Notes under the pieces: model-generated
Database searches by the model: none
Seen by the model: only the letters and a program-made list of their open reading frames with translations
What the model was told of the DNA's origin: nothing
Source: Cricetomys ansorgei
Taxonomy: Eukaryota; Chordata; Mammalia; Rodentia; Nesomyidae
Direction: 5' to 3'
Length of the DNA stretch: 64,000 nt
Assembly: GCA_026225945.1 (NCBI GenBank)
Contig: JAMJFZ010000289.1
Coordinates: forward strand, 3,284,501-3,348,500
Shown: positions 48,563-60,040 of the stretch, piece by piece
Layout: every line of letters starts with the position of its first letter
How positions within the stretch are numbered: the stretch's first letter is position 1
Made by a program: the position numbers and the translations under genes

Positions 48563-48715
48563 GTTTTATTTTGCTTTGTTGGAGATTGAGTCTTGCTATG
48601 CAGTTCAGACAAGAATGGAATTCACTGTGTAGTTCAGGCTGGCCTCTAACTCCTGGTTCTCCTGCTTCTGTCCCCTTTGTGTTTGGATTACAGACATGTG
48701 CCACAACTACCAGCT
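48563..48715 (-). mobile_element. B1 SINE, diverged
   Basis: Antisense B1: 'ggagattgagtcttgctatg', 'cagttcagacaagaatggaa', 'ttcactgtgtagttcaggct', 'ggcctctaactcctggttct', 'gtgtttggattacagacatg' and 'tgccacaactaccagctc'. It is older than the copies at 21074 and 24885. Frames of 75 and 89 codons over it are chance. Confidence 0.85.
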
Positions 48716-49924
48716 CAGTTATGGCTTTCATACTAAAATTCTATAAATAATGGTTCTTTCTTTGTCTATTTGGTTGTCAGCCAGTAGGGCTTTCATCTGA
48801 ATACATCATAGTTGTACTATTTATATAACACAATTTTACATTTTCAATGAAATAACATAAGAAGAAAATGAAGCTTATGCTTTTATTTAAGCCATTCAGA
48901 CTCTTATACATGTTAGAAACGATATGTTTTCATATAAATGTCTCACATTAGACCATTAGGAGACATTTACTGTGTGAAGAGAATCTGTAGAAGAAGAAGA
49001 GAGATAATTCATTTTATATAAATGACCAGTTGATATCCTTGGACATGTGTCTGAGTGTTTAAGAGCCCATACCATTCTTGTAGAAAACTTAAGTTCCCAA
49101 AAGCTATGATGGGAACCACCAATATATACTGGTCCAAAGGATCCATTGCCTCATTTAGCCTCCGTGAGTGTTGTATTTATTTGTTCAGACTTACAGTCAC
49201 ACATGTATTTACACATAAGTAAAATTAGGGAAAAACCTTTAAAAATACTTTTAAAGGTCAGCCAATATCTTAATGTCATTTTGTTTTCAAGACCCTGCAT
49301 TCCTCACTTTACATATTGGTATTTCGTATGCCACAACTGATTTGGGTGTAAAGATCTCATAGACTTTCCAAGCCCAATAACACAAAACAAGTATCTAATA
49401 ACTTTTCACCTCCTGCTTAAGCCTGCAGCCAGACTACCACTGAAACACTAAAACCAAAGAAATTCTTTGGGAATTACTTTAATTCACTCTTATAGCATAG
49501 ATTACGTGCTACACTCTACCTACTCAGATTTGATTTAAAAGGATCTTTCACTCACTCAAATCATAATTCATCACTATTGTTTGAATACTAGTTCAAACAA
49601 TACATAAAAAAACATTGCTAAACATACCATATTAAACAATCCACTATAATTTAATTGTTTTGCATTATCATTTTCTCAAAATGTCTATCAGGAAAATTCT
49701 ACTATGGCTAGATTTTAAAATGCTTACTTGACATGAACTAAACTATATTTTTGTAGTTAACAGTTGAAGGTACAGGCCAAAGTTACAAATGTTGTTCAAA
49801 GTTTCAAGGAATTTCCTAAACTCTAAAATATGAAAAGAATAATTTATATTTTTATTATGCATATATATAATTCATCAAATAGTGGTCTTGAAAGAAAGGA
49901 AATATCTCCCCAAGGTCTCTGTAT
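48716..49924. other. AT-rich unique DNA
   Basis: No gene or clear repeat is seen. Confidence 0.5.
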
Positions 49925-50022
49925 TAAGGGATCTCTTTCCTGTGTGCAACTCAAGAATCAGACTCAGGTCCTCAGGCTTGGCAGCAGGCACCTTTTTCCA
50001 CAGAACACTTCACTGGCCCTGT
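49925..50022 (-). mobile_element. B3-type SINE fragment
   Basis: Antisense head: 'actcaagaatcagactcagg', 'tcctcaggcttggcagcagg', 'cacctttttccacagaacac' and 'ttcactggccctg'. Confidence 0.75.
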
Positions 50023-50555
50023 AGGTGGTTTCCCATTTGGGAAACAGTGATCTAAAATCACCTAAAACTTCATTTGAGATTTTTCTTTCTGGAAAGATGA
50101 AGAGCAGAATGCAAAAGTGATGGATATAACACTCTCCGTCTGTGTGACATTTCAATCATCCCTATTTCTGTTTTGTAATTTCCTTGTACATTCAGCCGAG
50201 TTTCTGTCTTTAATTAGAAGTCTTTCAGAAGTATAGCAAAAGGTTAACAATATTTTCAGCTTAAGATATTGAAATTTATTTGGTAACTATTGATGCAAAA
50301 AAGAAAAACCAGGAGTAATATTGAGTTCTATAAAATGATGGTTAATACATACTACCAGTGCAGTAATCTTTTAACAATCAGAAATTGTAACTATCAGGGG
50401 TTGCTTTAAATTATGAAAGTACTGTTCTTGTGTGTATAATATACACAATAGTGTTCATTATGAGAACATACAGAAAATCCACAAAGATATAATTGAACTC
50501 AGAAGTTAAGAAAATTGTCAGTAGTATAATGTGGGTTAAATAGTCCTTTTACTCT
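50023..50555. other. Unique DNA, nothing recognised
   Basis: No gene or clear repeat is seen. Confidence 0.5.
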
Positions 50556-50672
50556 TCAGTCTGTGACAAGTTCTCACTGAGTTACCAGGACCAGCCTCTA
50601 ACTCACTGTTTTTATGTAATAGTAGCCTAAGTCCTAGGACTACAAGGATATATAGCCCTGTCTAGTTGAGTG
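50556..50672 (-). mobile_element. Old B1-type SINE remnant
   Basis: 'tctgtgacaagttctcactg', 'accaggaccagcctctaact', 'agcctaagtcctaggactac' keeps the antisense B1 order but with heavy decay. Confidence 0.55.
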
Positions 50673-50816
50673 GTGGATTTTAATATCATTTTAATTGAAG
50701 TATAATTGCATCATGCCCCCCTTCCTCCCTGCAAACCCTCCCAGCTACCCCATCTTTAGACTCCTCCCATGCCGACCACACTCTCCAGTTGATAGTATTT
50801 TTTTCCTTATTACTGT

Positions 50817-50824
<8 letters not shown>

Positions 50825-50861
<37 letters not shown>
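50825..50861. repeat. (TG)n microsatellite
   Basis: About 18 TG units. It gives rise to Val/Cys-repeat and Thr/His-repeat frames on the two strands, which are spurious. Confidence 0.97.
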
Positions 50862-50864
<3 letters not shown>

Positions 50865-51205
50865 CAAGTATATAAATATACAGTGATTAGTCTGTTTTTC
50901 TTGGTGTGCACATGTATTCAAAGCTGAAATCTCTGCATCAGACAAGCAATAAGGAGGCTCATCTGTGAGAAAGGCTAATTCTCCTTCTACCAATAGTGGA
51001 CTGCATGTAGCCCCTTGTCAAAGAGTGGGACTCCACAAAAAAATTTCCCTTTCCACATCAGCATGGACTTTTGGAAATCTTAGTATTTTTTCCCTGTGTA
51101 GCTGTGTTATTCAACTCCATACCAACAAAATAACCGAGAAAATTAAGTTATATTGTTTTAATATTTCGTTTTGAACTCAGTTTGTGGATTCAAAACTCAG
51201 GTTTG

Positions 51206-51450
51206 GACTTCTGGCAATGGTGGCAGATGGTGATAGCAGAGCAGGTCAGAAAACACTGCATATCATTTGACCAAGAAGCAGGGCAGAGAAAATGGGCCTG
51301 ATCTCACATTCCTACTGGAGACATGCTTCCAATGACCTCTGAGTCCAGAAACAAGTCACATAAAACAGGTAGGGTCTCAAAATACCTTTGTGGGTAGCTA
51401 TTAATAACCTAAGGACCTCCAACTAGATCCATCAAGTAAAAGTCCGCAGT
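51206..51450. mobile_element. Possible rodent repeat (TGTCTTAG-type group)
   Basis: 'tctggcaatggtggcagatg', 'catttgaccaagaagcaggg', 'cctactggagacatgcttcc' and 'aatgacctctgagtccagaa' resemble the middle of the group seen at 40685 and 45690. Weak; strand unassigned. Confidence 0.4.
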
Positions 51451-54049
51451 AATTGTCAGCTGCAAATCTCTGGTAAACTAAACTCTAGTATATAAAGTAT
51501 ATACTTCTAATTCAAACTATATTAATATCCACAGGTATTTTAAATTCTATAAGGCAAAAGTGAAAATATGCCTTAAATAAAGTCATTTTTGACACTGATA
51601 TTTTAGACACAAAGTTTGCTTCCTGAAACAGTATTTTCCAAAATGGATATATGAAGTGCATGCTACATGAAACATATAGTCATCATATTAGTATTTTGTA
51701 ACATCTCAAATTATCTTGTATACACCTTATTTAACAAATTTCTGACATATATTTCTGACATTGGTATATCATCTACAGAAATTAACACTGTGTTTCATCA
51801 TAATTCCTTCCACATAAAATTTTCCATGATTTTGAGTATCTAATATTGGCACCAATTCATAGACTTCCCATTAGAGTAAAAAAGTGTAATGTGTGTTTGT
51901 TTTCACATGTGTACTTGATATAGTAGAAACCAGTATACAAACTACAAGTGTCCTAAAAATCTTAAAATTTACTCGTAACTGGACTGAATATCAACAATCA
52001 CTTCAATTTAATATTTAATACCTCTTTGACACAACTAACTAATCTATCTGAGAATAACATACTTTCAAGTGAAACTACATCTATGTTTAAAATTGCATTT
52101 GTTTTCATTAATAAAAAGTGATGCTTTTATGAATTCTGTGGTATTAATGCTAAATATAAAGGTGTACCTAAGTAGAATGACAGCTTTGAATTTTTCATGT
52201 CAAGAATATCTTCTTAAAGGTTCCTCTATGTTTTGTAGCTAACTTAATGAATAATGTGGGTAAGATTTAATATCATCTCAATTCATGTCTGAGAAATGTC
52301 AAAAAACCAAATTGTTGACATGGACTGCGTTAAAATTCAGTTTCAGTAAAATCCCTTGCACCCATTTTACTTGTTCACAAATGAACTTGTTCTTATTGTT
52401 TGCTCTGTACTAGTTTCCCTCAAATTTCAAAGCTCTGTCATTGACAAAATGGAAGCTGCAAGGCCATTGAGCTCCAGTAAAGAGTTTTGGTTACCAACAT
52501 GTAGTTTTTTCTTAAGGTAAGCTTTCATTTCGCTTAACCCAGTAAATCTCCAAATCTTCTCCACAACATCCACAGCTGACTTCATTAAACTCATTGACAC
52601 ATAACTCTTTCATTAATTTAATAAATTGCTTATTACTAAGTATTCTAAACTGCAGTATATGTTCTGCTTCCTACAGATTAGATAAGCAAACTACATACTA
52701 ATATTTTCAGTATTTAATAGATCCGAGGAAACTCACATGAGATCTAAATTATTACTTAATATTGTTGGGACAGATTCAATATATAGTTATACTTTTCTCA
52801 TGTATAGCTAATATTATATATAATAAAATATCTGTGATATGGTTCATAAATTCATGAAATTTTATTAACAAATTTAAACTTTTATTTGACAACTCTAAGT
52901 ATGCTTTTATATAAATCTTGTCATAGACACTCATGGCATGTCTCATATTGTAGTACTCAGAAACACTTAAACTCCTACAGTTCTTCACAAACTTAAGGTA
53001 ACACAGGTCCATTTCAAACTCTACATGCTTTCTCTCATACCTCAATCCCAACTCCAGATCTTTTGGGTTATATGTTTACTTTGGTGTACACGTAGATTCC
53101 ACACAACTAGAAATGTTTGGTTGGCAATGTACTAAGGGAAAAGAGATTGTAAAATATAACAACAAAAACCCAGACAGGAACAAAAAGTTCAAACAGCGGG
53201 TTTTCATAGGGAGTTGAGAGGGCAGGAGGAATTGCTTACCAAAGTGAAGCATGTATAAAATGCAACAAAAACATATTACCTTGCAACTCAAATTTAAAAA
53301 AAAATCAGACGGAATAATAGATCACATGTGACCTGAAAAAGAAAAAAAAAAAAAAAAAAAAACACGGAGAGAATTTTGGTTGTTAAGGGCTTAAACAGCC
53401 ATTAAACAAGGGGAAGGCGATAGGATGATATAAGCAGACGGTTAAATAAAACTAAGGATGTGCAAAAGAAGCATTATAGAAACCAATAATATAATGTTAA
53501 TTGGAGATATATGATTTTTAAAAGGAAGCTGAATAGAAGTACACTACTAGGGTAGACAATGCTGCTCCCTGAAGACACTAGTTACAACATGAGAATCTCC
53601 AGGTATAACACACCACCCTTCAGGATTTTGAAGTGAGCTCCTGAAGTACCTGCATAAACAGAGAGGTGCTCTTCACTGCACACAATAACTAGACGTTAAG
53701 ATCCTATTGCTGAAGACACCACACACTTTGATTGTAAGACAAATAATCTCGAACTCACCAGGAAACTCTACCAGCTATCTTTCATAGTGCTTAAATGTGA
53801 TATATAGGTGTTCAGAAAACAAAGAAGTTAATGATCAACAAGAGCTGAACTCAGATTATCTAAAATCACATGCTGAATATTGATTGACATGCCAGGCAAG
53901 ATGTCCCAACTGGTGCAATAGTGGGAAGACTGTTTATGATAGTAACTGACTGATCTCTTGATTAAATATGAGCCATGCATAAAGAAGGAATAAATACTGC
54001 ATGCATAGTTAAAAACTGTGATTAAAGACATCATCTTACTATCTCTTAG
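51451..54049. other. Long AT-rich unique stretch
   Basis: Over 2.5 kb without recognised gene, SINE or LINE. An A21-like run sits at about 53342-53361. The minus frames at 52776-53291 and 53828-54034 have no domain. A possible promoter or exon was looked for and not found. Confidence 0.5.
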
Positions 54050-54220
54050 GGAAAGCTACATTTGTTGTTTTGTTGAGTGTCCATATTTGTAAAAATATCT
54101 ATTAGTGTTGACACTCCATGTATGTGCTGCTCTCATTCTTGGCCAGAGAAGCTTTTTTGTTTAGTGGGTAAAGGATAATGTCATAATATATAACTGGTGC
54201 AAGTTGTCAGAATAAGTAAC
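54050..54220 (+). mobile_element. Possible LINE-1 3' UTR fragment
   Basis: 'ctctcattcttggccagaga', 'agcttttttgtttagtgggt' and 'aactggtgcaagttgtcaga' resemble a piece of the rodent LINE-1 3' UTR in sense orientation. It is short and only loosely matched. Confidence 0.4.
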
Positions 54221-54221
54221 T

Positions 54222-54402
54222 ATGGCTGGGGGTGGGGGGTGAGTTAGCACATGCCTTTAATCCCTGGACTCAGGAGGTAGAGGCAGGCAAATCTCTGTGA
54301 GTTGGAAGCCAGCCTGGTCTACAGAATGAGTTCCAGGACAGCCAGAGTTACAACAGAAAAATCCTGTCTTGAAACAAACAAACAAACAAACAAACAAACA
54401 AA
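54222..54402 (+). mobile_element. B1 SINE, well preserved, with (AAAC)n tail
   Basis: Sense B1: 'agcacatgcctttaatccct', 'ggaggtagaggcaggcaaat', 'ctctgtgagttggaagccag', 'cctggtctacagaatgagtt', 'ccaggacagccagagttaca', 'acagaaaaatcctgtcttga' and a tail of about seven CAAA units. It has the same 'gttacaacag' variant as other fresh copies. A minus frame across the tail is spurious. Confidence 0.95.
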
Positions 54403-56789
54403 GAAAATGTAACTGTGAGTTCTCGGCCTGGATGGACATACATATTAATCTATTCTCCAAGTGCTCAGGGTACATAGCAGTTGTAAAACAAAAAGAATTT
54501 TAGAACCAGAATTAAACACTGTCTTCTGGACCTAATATGGCTGTTACACAAGCAAATCAGAGCAGTTGTTGTTCCCTGCACAAATCTAAGCCAAAAACAA
54601 CAACAAAATCCATCATGCATATAGGAAGTTCCCTAGGACTTGCCCCTAGCTGAGTAAAAACATACACATATATTTTCTCAGTGGTGTTTTAATTCATGAA
54701 GTAGTTATATAAAAATTCTAATGCCAATAACCAGGAACAATGCCATGGTTCCATTTTCAGCAAATAATAATATATATTTCATCAGGCAGTATTTAATCAA
54801 GTACAAATAAAACCATGTTTAATCAGATTAAAATTATATGTGTATTTTGGAACTTTTCAGCTATTTCAGAACTATTAATATTAAGGCAAATTACACAAAA
54901 CGCTGTCCAATTTCTTTAAATATTTTTCTATGAATATATATATATATATATATCATCTTTTTTTTTTTTCTACTTACTTGCATTATTATTAGTTCTTGAC
55001 TTCTCATCATATTGACTAGAATTTTGTACAGAGAACAGTTTTGGTAAGAATGAAATTATTTGCAATTTCTCATGATTTGGGTTTCTGTGCTCATCCTAGA
55101 ATCCAGTAATTTAAGGAGTCTCATTACTTAACAGTATTAAGACTCATAAGTAAGTTTCATTGCAATAAAGATTACAGAGTGAAAATCAACAAAGAATGTC
55201 TACATTAGGACAAGTCCAGGAAGTTAGAAGCAGACCTCTGATTTGTCTACACCTGCTTCCAATGATAAATTCTCCCAGTAGGCTTCAAGGATACCTAAGT
55301 CAATTTAGCATGAGCTGCTAGGATTAAATATATTTTAAATCTCTAACTTCACTTATGTTTATAGAATAGATGGTCCACAGGGAAAAATTCTTAAATGCAA
55401 ACCTGGTTTAAATTAGTAAAATTAAAATATAAAGCCAAGATGAATAAATAAAAATAAACTTTTCCTGTACAATGATTTGTAAAGAAGTAAAGGATATATC
55501 TTACAAATAGCTAATATTTGGTAAAGTAAGTCTATAAAAGTGCTGGTTAGCTATGCATGAAGCCACCATAATGTTCAGTGACTAAGAGCAACAAGGAATG
55601 CTTCCTATTCTGTAGTTTTCATTTTTCTAGCCACCTTTGTCAATAATGCCCATGATGCTGGAGATTTGGGATACAGCATAGGGAACACATGTGTCTTCTC
55701 TCATCTCACACCTACAAGAAACTGGATAGCAAAATGATATTTATTTGTCTTGATAATTGTACCACCTTCCTCTCTATAGTTTTAAATGCATTTTTCTAAC
55801 ATTAATATCCAGGAATGTTAAAATTGTATAAAATATTATAAAATTTTATTATAAAAATTTTAACTTTATTTTTTTATTTGCTCTAAATCAAAGGATTCTG
55901 AATATCTATTTGAGATAAAAATACAAATCCCCTTGCTTTGTAAAAGTTTTTCTGCATTTATTGCAGGTTTCATTCCCATCTGTCAGATACTCACTGAAAA
56001 ATTAAATTTAGCTATAGCTTGCATCTCCTTGACATACTTTTCATTCCTCTTACCTTCATCTCTCATACCTTTTTTTCATGTGCCTTAATGTATGCATTAT
56101 AACTACTGCAAATATCATTGTGTATTCTGTGGCTAATTTTATATGTAGTTTTTCTTTAAGGTTTAATAACGTTGGAATTTTGACTCACAATTGATTTATA
56201 ACCACTTTCTTGACAGCATTTCATGTTCAGGAAAGTGTATGTCATTTTTATTTGATTTTTCATGGCATCCAGGATTTCCAGTGAAATAAATTTATCTATG
56301 ATGGTGTCTTTTGTGTATTTAGCTATCTAGTCTTTCTTGGAAATTAGCAACTGTACTTTTATTACTACTCTGATCTCTGCTCCAAATACCAATATTTTCT
56401 CTTGTTTTGCCTTTAGCAAAGGAAAAAAAAAAGCAAAACAACAAACATAAAACCCATGGATGCTTACCCAACCACTGATATCAGTACTTTGGTATCCCTT
56501 TATGACATTTTAGGTCACTCTGAGTGCTGAATGGCCTGGCGTATACTCTGCCTCCTCAGGCTCCCCCTAGAAGTATTTTCAATTATGTGTTTTGCCAGGT
56601 ATGTTCTACACCATTTGCAATTGTCTATTATTATCAGTAATGGAAGTTTTATATCAAATTCTCTGGCTCTTAATGTACTCAGTTATTCGTTTAATTATTT
56701 TCTGAGTATTTTTTTAGCATATTTTGAACTTGTTTAATATTTCCATATTAATTAATTAACTAATTAATAAGTATTTACATACTCTCTCC
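54403..56789. other. Unique DNA, nothing recognised
   Basis: AT-rich sequence with an (AT) run at 54934-54952 and a T12 run near 54958-54969. No gene or assigned repeat; the frame at 56531-56737 has hydrophobic residues but no domain. Confidence 0.5.
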
Positions 56790-57275
56790 TGAAATGCTCA
56801 TGGGATGTCAAAGATGAGAGAATGAAAATAATGTAAGACCTAGAAGAACAGGAGGGATTCTATGAAATCCTGCCCTCTAGAGTGGCATTTACACACATGA
56901 AATCACCTCCCTTCAAATACCTACACATGACCTGCTCATGCTTGTTTAAAATACATACTGAAGGAGCTCACAAGGCCTCAGCTCTAGCTAAGGGGTTATT
57001 AAGAGTGGATGGCTACTGGTGAAGGGAGAGTCACTTTTCTTTAGAAGTGTGGCTGCTCATAGGTTCCCATGCTGTAGTGGATACCCGAACATCCATTCCC
57101 ATACAGGTACACAAACAGAATGGAGCAAGTTAAAATTAATAAATTCATTAAGAATTAGTTGGACATGAAATTTAGTGGGAGTGTGATAGGAGTCTTGGAA
57201 ACACTTAGACATGGGTGTGAAGAGTAGACATAACCAAAATATATTGTATACACGTGTTGCTTAAGATACTGTACC
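56790..57275 (+). mobile_element. LINE-1 3' UTR (Lx-like), interrupted by LTR
   Basis: Sense LINE-1 3' UTR words: 'gatgtcaaagatgagagaat', 'atacatactgaaggagctca', 'gtggatggctactggtgaag', 'ggagagtcacttttctttag', 'gtagtggatacccgaacatc' and 'aaccaaaatatattgtatac'. The last phrase is the typical end of this UTR. The text resumes after the LTR at 57706 ('tgtacagagttttcaaataa'), which looks like the remaining tail. Confidence 0.8.
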
Positions 57276-57705
57276 TGTTGCTGAATCCCGGGAAGCTTGT
57301 GGACGGGGGTGAGCTGGCGCTGAATCAAGAACACAGACTCCGGAAGTCAGGTAAGTGGCAAAAGCAGACTCAGTAATTCCAGGAGGAGGGACCCCTTTTA
57401 AACCTTCGGCCAGCGTCCCATTGGCTCCTGGATTACAGGCTGATGATGTGGCTCTTTTACGTTGGCTTGCATCATGCCACTTTATCTGTCTCTGGATTTT
57501 AATGTTGGCTCAAACAGGGAGGCTTCGCTGCGCATGTGTCAAGGGCGGGCTTATCCCAGGGCATGCTGGGGCACATCCAAGACCGGCCCTAAGGGGGAGC
57601 CTTGCCACACATGCATGCACACTCCCTGGCAACTGTACATGTGAGCTGTTTGACAATTCCCACAAACACTGAGTTTAGCGGCAGGCATTGTTCCTGGCAC
57701 ATACA
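57276..57705 (-). mobile_element. Solo LTR, ERV class II-like
   Basis: On the minus strand the segment begins TGTATGTGCCAGG and ends ATTCAGCAACA, the TG...CA ends of an LTR, 430 bp long. It is bracketed by TGTACC (57270-57275) and TGTACA (57706-57711), a 6-bp target duplication with one mismatch. Inside, on the minus strand, are a CCAAT box (57420-57424), a TTTAAAAGGGG TATA-like box (57396-57402) and GCGCATG-type text like IAP-related LTRs. There is no primer-binding site or internal region next to it, so it is a solo LTR. It is the most CpG-rich stretch of the window. The short frames over it are not genes. Confidence 0.75.
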
Positions 57706-57861
57706 TGTACAGAGTTTTCAAATAATAAGAAAGTGAAAATTTTAAAGTATTTAACAAAATAGACTTGAGTGGATGAGATTGCCTTATTTAATGAGGGTGG
57801 ACTTCACGCAATTAGTTAAAGACAGAGCAAATAGAAGCCATGTCTAACTTTCAGTGTAGAA
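57706..57861. other. LINE-1 tail remainder and unique DNA
   Basis: The first 50 bp look like the end of the interrupted LINE-1 3' UTR; the rest is unassigned. Confidence 0.45.
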
Positions 57862-58150
57862 GATTTATAAAGAGTGCATAGTGTTCTTGTAAAGGACCCC
57901 AGAATCATTTGGCAGTCATAACCACTGTAACTCCAGCTACACTCATGTGAGAATACCCACACAGAGTTATCTGCACTCACAGGAGTACACCCACACAGAA
58001 TTACCTATACTCACGTGAGTATACCCACACTTAATTACCTACACTTATGTGAGTATACCCACACAGAGTTACCTACACTCACATAAGTATACCCACACAG
58101 AGATGCACAAACATAAACATAATTAAAAATTAAATTAATCTCAAAAATGA
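57862..58150 (+). mobile_element. B2/B3-type SINE with expanded 3' part
   Basis: The head reads 'cttgtaaaggaccccagaat', 'catttggcagtcataaccac' and 'tgtaactccagctacactca', a diverged B2/B3. The 3' end reads 'gatgcacaaacataaacata' and 'attaaaaattaaattaatct', the usual A/T-rich tail. The middle is expanded by a 34-bp minisatellite (separate entry). Unexpanded the SINE would be near its usual length. Confidence 0.7.
57938..58102. repeat. 34-bp minisatellite, five units
   Basis: Units start at 57938, 57972, 58006, 58040 and 58074 with no gaps; the last is partial (29 bp). Each follows the pattern tacactcatgtgagtatac then ccacacagagttacc. Unit 3 begins with an 18-bp perfect palindrome TATACTCACGTGAGTATA (58006-58023) centred on a CACGTG E-box; other units carry imperfect versions. 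The unit looks like a piece of the SINE's own 3' part that has been amplified. Confidence 0.95.
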
Positions 58151-58479
58151 TTAAAACAAAAAAAATATGGCTCTCATTTTAATAAAAGTAAATTTTATTC
58201 CTGTCTGTTTGAATTAGATTTAGAACATGGCTTCTTTCATAATCTGAACCCTAAATAGCAACTGTTTTTTCGGTATCTAAATGTTGGTCTTCAATTTAAA
58301 GTTGGTTATTTCAACAAACACTCTACAAATTTTGGAACAGGAGGCTTTTCAACTTCAATATTCATAAGAGTCAATTCCATATTTAGACTTTATTTCTCTG
58401 GGGAACTCTAATTTATATGATACCTAAACAACACTGCTGAGGACTTAATTGTTATTAAAATCACATACCCTTTCTCTCA
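58151..58479. other. Unique AT-rich DNA
   Basis: No gene or repeat recognised between the SINE and the LINE-1 3' end. Confidence 0.45.
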
Positions 58480-60040
58480 CTTTATTGGCATTCTTTGTCT
58501 CATTTATAGTCAGTTGGATTCTTATTCTATAAATTTTAATCATATCTTCCCATCCCCCATCTCGTCCCAGATTTACCCTTATCCCTAATCAACCATCTTT
58601 GTGCCTTTTTTTCATTTTTTTAAACCTATCATATCTAATTTGTGCTGCTTACATATTCTTAGGTGGTTGATGTCCACTGTACCTTGGTTGACTGTCTTAT
58701 TAGGGGCCATATCCTTGAAGAAAACTGGCTGTTAATCTCCCAGAAGGTATACATTTTTTATCTGCCTTCATCTAGCATTGCGATTTCATGACCATCTGTC
58801 TTCTCCATGCAGAGATTTTGTCTGTCTTGCACTTGTACAGATCTTTGGAATATTCTCCCAATTCCTGTGAGTTCATATGTGTAACTGCCTTGTTCTTAGA
58901 AAATACTTTTCTCTTGTAGTCATATACTTCCTCTGACTCCTAAAAACTTTCTACTGTTATTTTGACTTGTTCCCCATGTTGTGGAAAGAATGGTAGAAAA
59001 CTTGATGTTACTTTTGTGCCTGAACATTCGGTAGTCCCATATTTTCTGCAATCAGCTGTGTGTCTCTGAGTTTGCCATCATTACTGAAAATAGAAACTTT
59101 AACAATAAGTCATTAGGAATCAGTTTAATATTATATCCATTTAGCAGAGTTTTTCCCAAGGGACTGTTGCATGTCTAGGCACAAATATTTGGCTCTGATG
59201 ATGTAGCCATGTATAAGTTCCAACTGGTACAGCAGGCCTCAAATCTAGTCAGAAAGTGATTCCTTACTCCTTTCACATTGGCTTGACTCTTGAACCAGGG
59301 AATATGTCTTCCTAAATCTATTATTATTGTAGCTTGAAAAGTTTGCTACTGGTTAAGATTGCTGATTGCTTTTTTCCTTTGGTAATTTCCTTCTTTGGTA
59401 TCATGCACAGTAACTCACAGAATTCCGAAAGCAAGTCAATGGAAGTGAAGCTTCCAGGTAAGTGCATAGTTGACTCTTGCTTCTTCTGCGACTCAGGACC
59501 GTGACATCTTCAGCAATAGGTTCTTACTGTCAATTCTTTTAGCCAAGAGCATTAATAATGTCTGTAAAGTTTGGAGGATCTATGAGTCCTCTTTGTACAG
59601 CAAGTCTAAGTGAAGTAACCTACCTGTAGGTATTCCAAATGAAATATAAATATCTGAAGATTCAAAACCTAACATACACAAATGAAATTTGCCTTTAGAA
59701 TGAATGCTCCCAGATCTACCCTTCTACCTGTAAATTTCATGATTCTGTTTTATTGATAAGCTGAATAACACTATACTGTGTAAATGTTCCAATTTTGTAC
59801 TATCCATTTGTAGTTAGACATCTACTCTGTTCCTGTTTCTTAGCTATTGTGGCTAGGAAAATAATGAACCTGGATGAACAGCAATAGCTCTAGTAGAAAT
59901 TGGAGATCTTTGGGTATTTGCCAAAGAATGGTACAGCTTGATCATGGTGTAGGTATATTTCTAGCTTTTTAAGGTGTATCTGTATCAATATTGAATTCTA
60001 TTGTCACTATACCATTTGGGACTTGTACTGTCAGTGTATT
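58480..60040 (-). mobile_element. LINE-1 3' UTR and ORF2 end, antisense
   Basis: Antisense LINE-1 3' UTR words run from the left: 'tatctaatttgtgctgctta', 'ggtggttgatgtccactgta', 'ccttggttgactgtcttatt', 'aggggccatatccttgaaga', 'gtgagttcatatgtgtaact', and farther 'catttagcagagtttttccc'. The right end holds antisense post-ORF2 text ('cttagctattgtggctagga', 'gagatctttgggtatttgcc'). At about 60040 it meets plus-strand ORF2 sequence (next entry). All frames are broken. Confidence 0.82.

Noticed and set aside
57661..57668. Alternative right end of the LTR at 57668 (TGTTTG start on minus strand)
   Set aside because: It gives TG...CA ends too, but no target duplication; the end at 57705 gives a 6-bp duplication with one mismatch and joins LINE-1 text.
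57355..57672. 105-codon open frame on plus strand
   Set aside because: It lies antisense across the solo LTR; higher GC content there lengthens chance frames.
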